DNA of 64,000 nt from Phaeobacter sp. A36a-5a. GTDB lineage: Bacteria; Pseudomonadota; Alphaproteobacteria; Rhodobacterales; Rhodobacteraceae. Positions 63,856-64,000 of the stretch are shown piece by piece (the stretch's first letter is position 1; every line of letters begins with the position of its first letter). The stretch covers positions 248,001-312,000 of the forward strand of contig NZ_JBBLYU010000004.1 of assembly GCF_037911135.1 (NCBI RefSeq), in the 5' to 3' direction. The position numbers and the translations under genes were made by a program. The notes beneath the pieces are model-generated. The model saw nothing but the letters and a program-made list of their open reading frames with translations. It ran no database searches and was not told where the DNA came from.

Positions 63856-64000
63856 GCACTTTGCGCCCTTTGAACGGACGCCTCTGATGCTGAGACTTGC
63901 TCCAACCGGCCCCCACGCATAGTCAAAACACGATCAGCGAGCCGGATGTATGACGGTCTTGCCGAAACAAGTATCAAGGCGAACTTGCCTTTGTGGGCTG
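63852..64000 (-). CDS. Second ABC exporter subunit, C-terminal end only (partial)
   Basis: Only 48 codons before the stop (63852-63854) are in the window. The reading frame gives LILVSARPSYIRLADRVLTM and then RGGRLEQ, the end of an ABC exporter ATPase domain. At the switch-loop position the usual His is replaced by Ala (SARPS instead of THRPS). The gene overlaps the next by ATGA and is the upstream half of the same exporter. The rest, including its Walker and signature motifs, lies outside. Confidence 0.85.
   Translation of the reverse strand, partial: AHKGKFALILVSARPSYIRLADRVLTMRGGRLEQVSASEASVQRAQSA

Overview
The window looks like a chromosomal segment of a marine alphaproteobacterium of the Roseobacter group (Rhodobacteraceae; a Phaeobacter/Ruegeria/Leisingera-like organism). 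This is inferred from high GC, dense small operons with ATGA overlaps, many ABC uptake systems for nitrogen-rich organic compounds, a monomeric isocitrate dehydrogenase, a GcvT-fused FAD dehydrogenase, and a dispersed GAGTATTT...GGAAAG intergenic repeat. No rRNA, tRNA, transposase or CRISPR array was seen.

Region 1 (1-5.9 kb) is a purine module: the end of xdhB, xdhC, and a BMP-type nucleoside/purine ABC transporter (ATPase, two permeases, binding protein), closed by a strong terminator. Region 2 (5.9-12.3 kb) holds small metabolic units: a cupin with a divergent Lrp-type regulator, a CDP-alcohol phosphatidyltransferase, an operon of aldo/keto reductase, FAD oxidoreductase and DUF938 methyltransferase, and an Lrp-type regulator divergent from diaminopropionate ammonia-lyase. 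Region 3 (12.3-20.1 kb) carries catabolic enzymes on the minus strand: a dimethylglycine/sarcosine dehydrogenase-type FAD-GcvT protein, a D-lactate dehydrogenase-type flavoprotein, periplasmic gamma-glutamyltransferase and a 2-hydroxyacid dehydrogenase.

Region 4 (20.3-34.9 kb) has an SH3 protein, a YhaO/YhaN (SbcD/SbcC-like) pair, a GntR regulator with an SsuABC/TauABC-type transporter, monomeric isocitrate dehydrogenase, an amidoligase/glutamine amidotransferase pair, a LysE exporter, a hemerythrin protein and a GAF protein. Region 5 (35.0-42.2 kb) is a peptide-uptake locus: dppBCDF-like genes divergent from an XRE-cupin regulator, a binding protein and an M24 aminopeptidase. Region 6 (42.3-46.1 kb) is a signalling pair: a single-domain response regulator divergent from a hybrid histidine kinase with two solute-binding sensor domains. 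Region 7 (46.2-52.3 kb) is copper handling: copA behind a CueR/HmrR-type promoter, and an operon of a small Cys/His protein, a cytochrome c' with a Met-rich insert, a di-haem cytochrome c and a multicopper oxidase.

Region 8 (52.3-58 kb) looks like an insertion: less GC-rich genes (a membrane orphan, and a UvrD-type helicase coupled to a DUF2290 protein) separated by non-coding patches carrying the heptamer AGCGGAC/GTCCGCT. The helicase/DUF2290 pair is a candidate for an undescribed, possibly defensive, system. Region 9 (58-64 kb) is a type I secretion-like locus: two ABC exporter subunits (one cut by the window edge) with complementary ATPase-motif defects, an HlyD-type adaptor and a very acidic 752-residue protein made largely of 14-residue and 34-residue tandem repeats, which I infer to be its cargo. 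These two regions hold the best candidates for new biology here.
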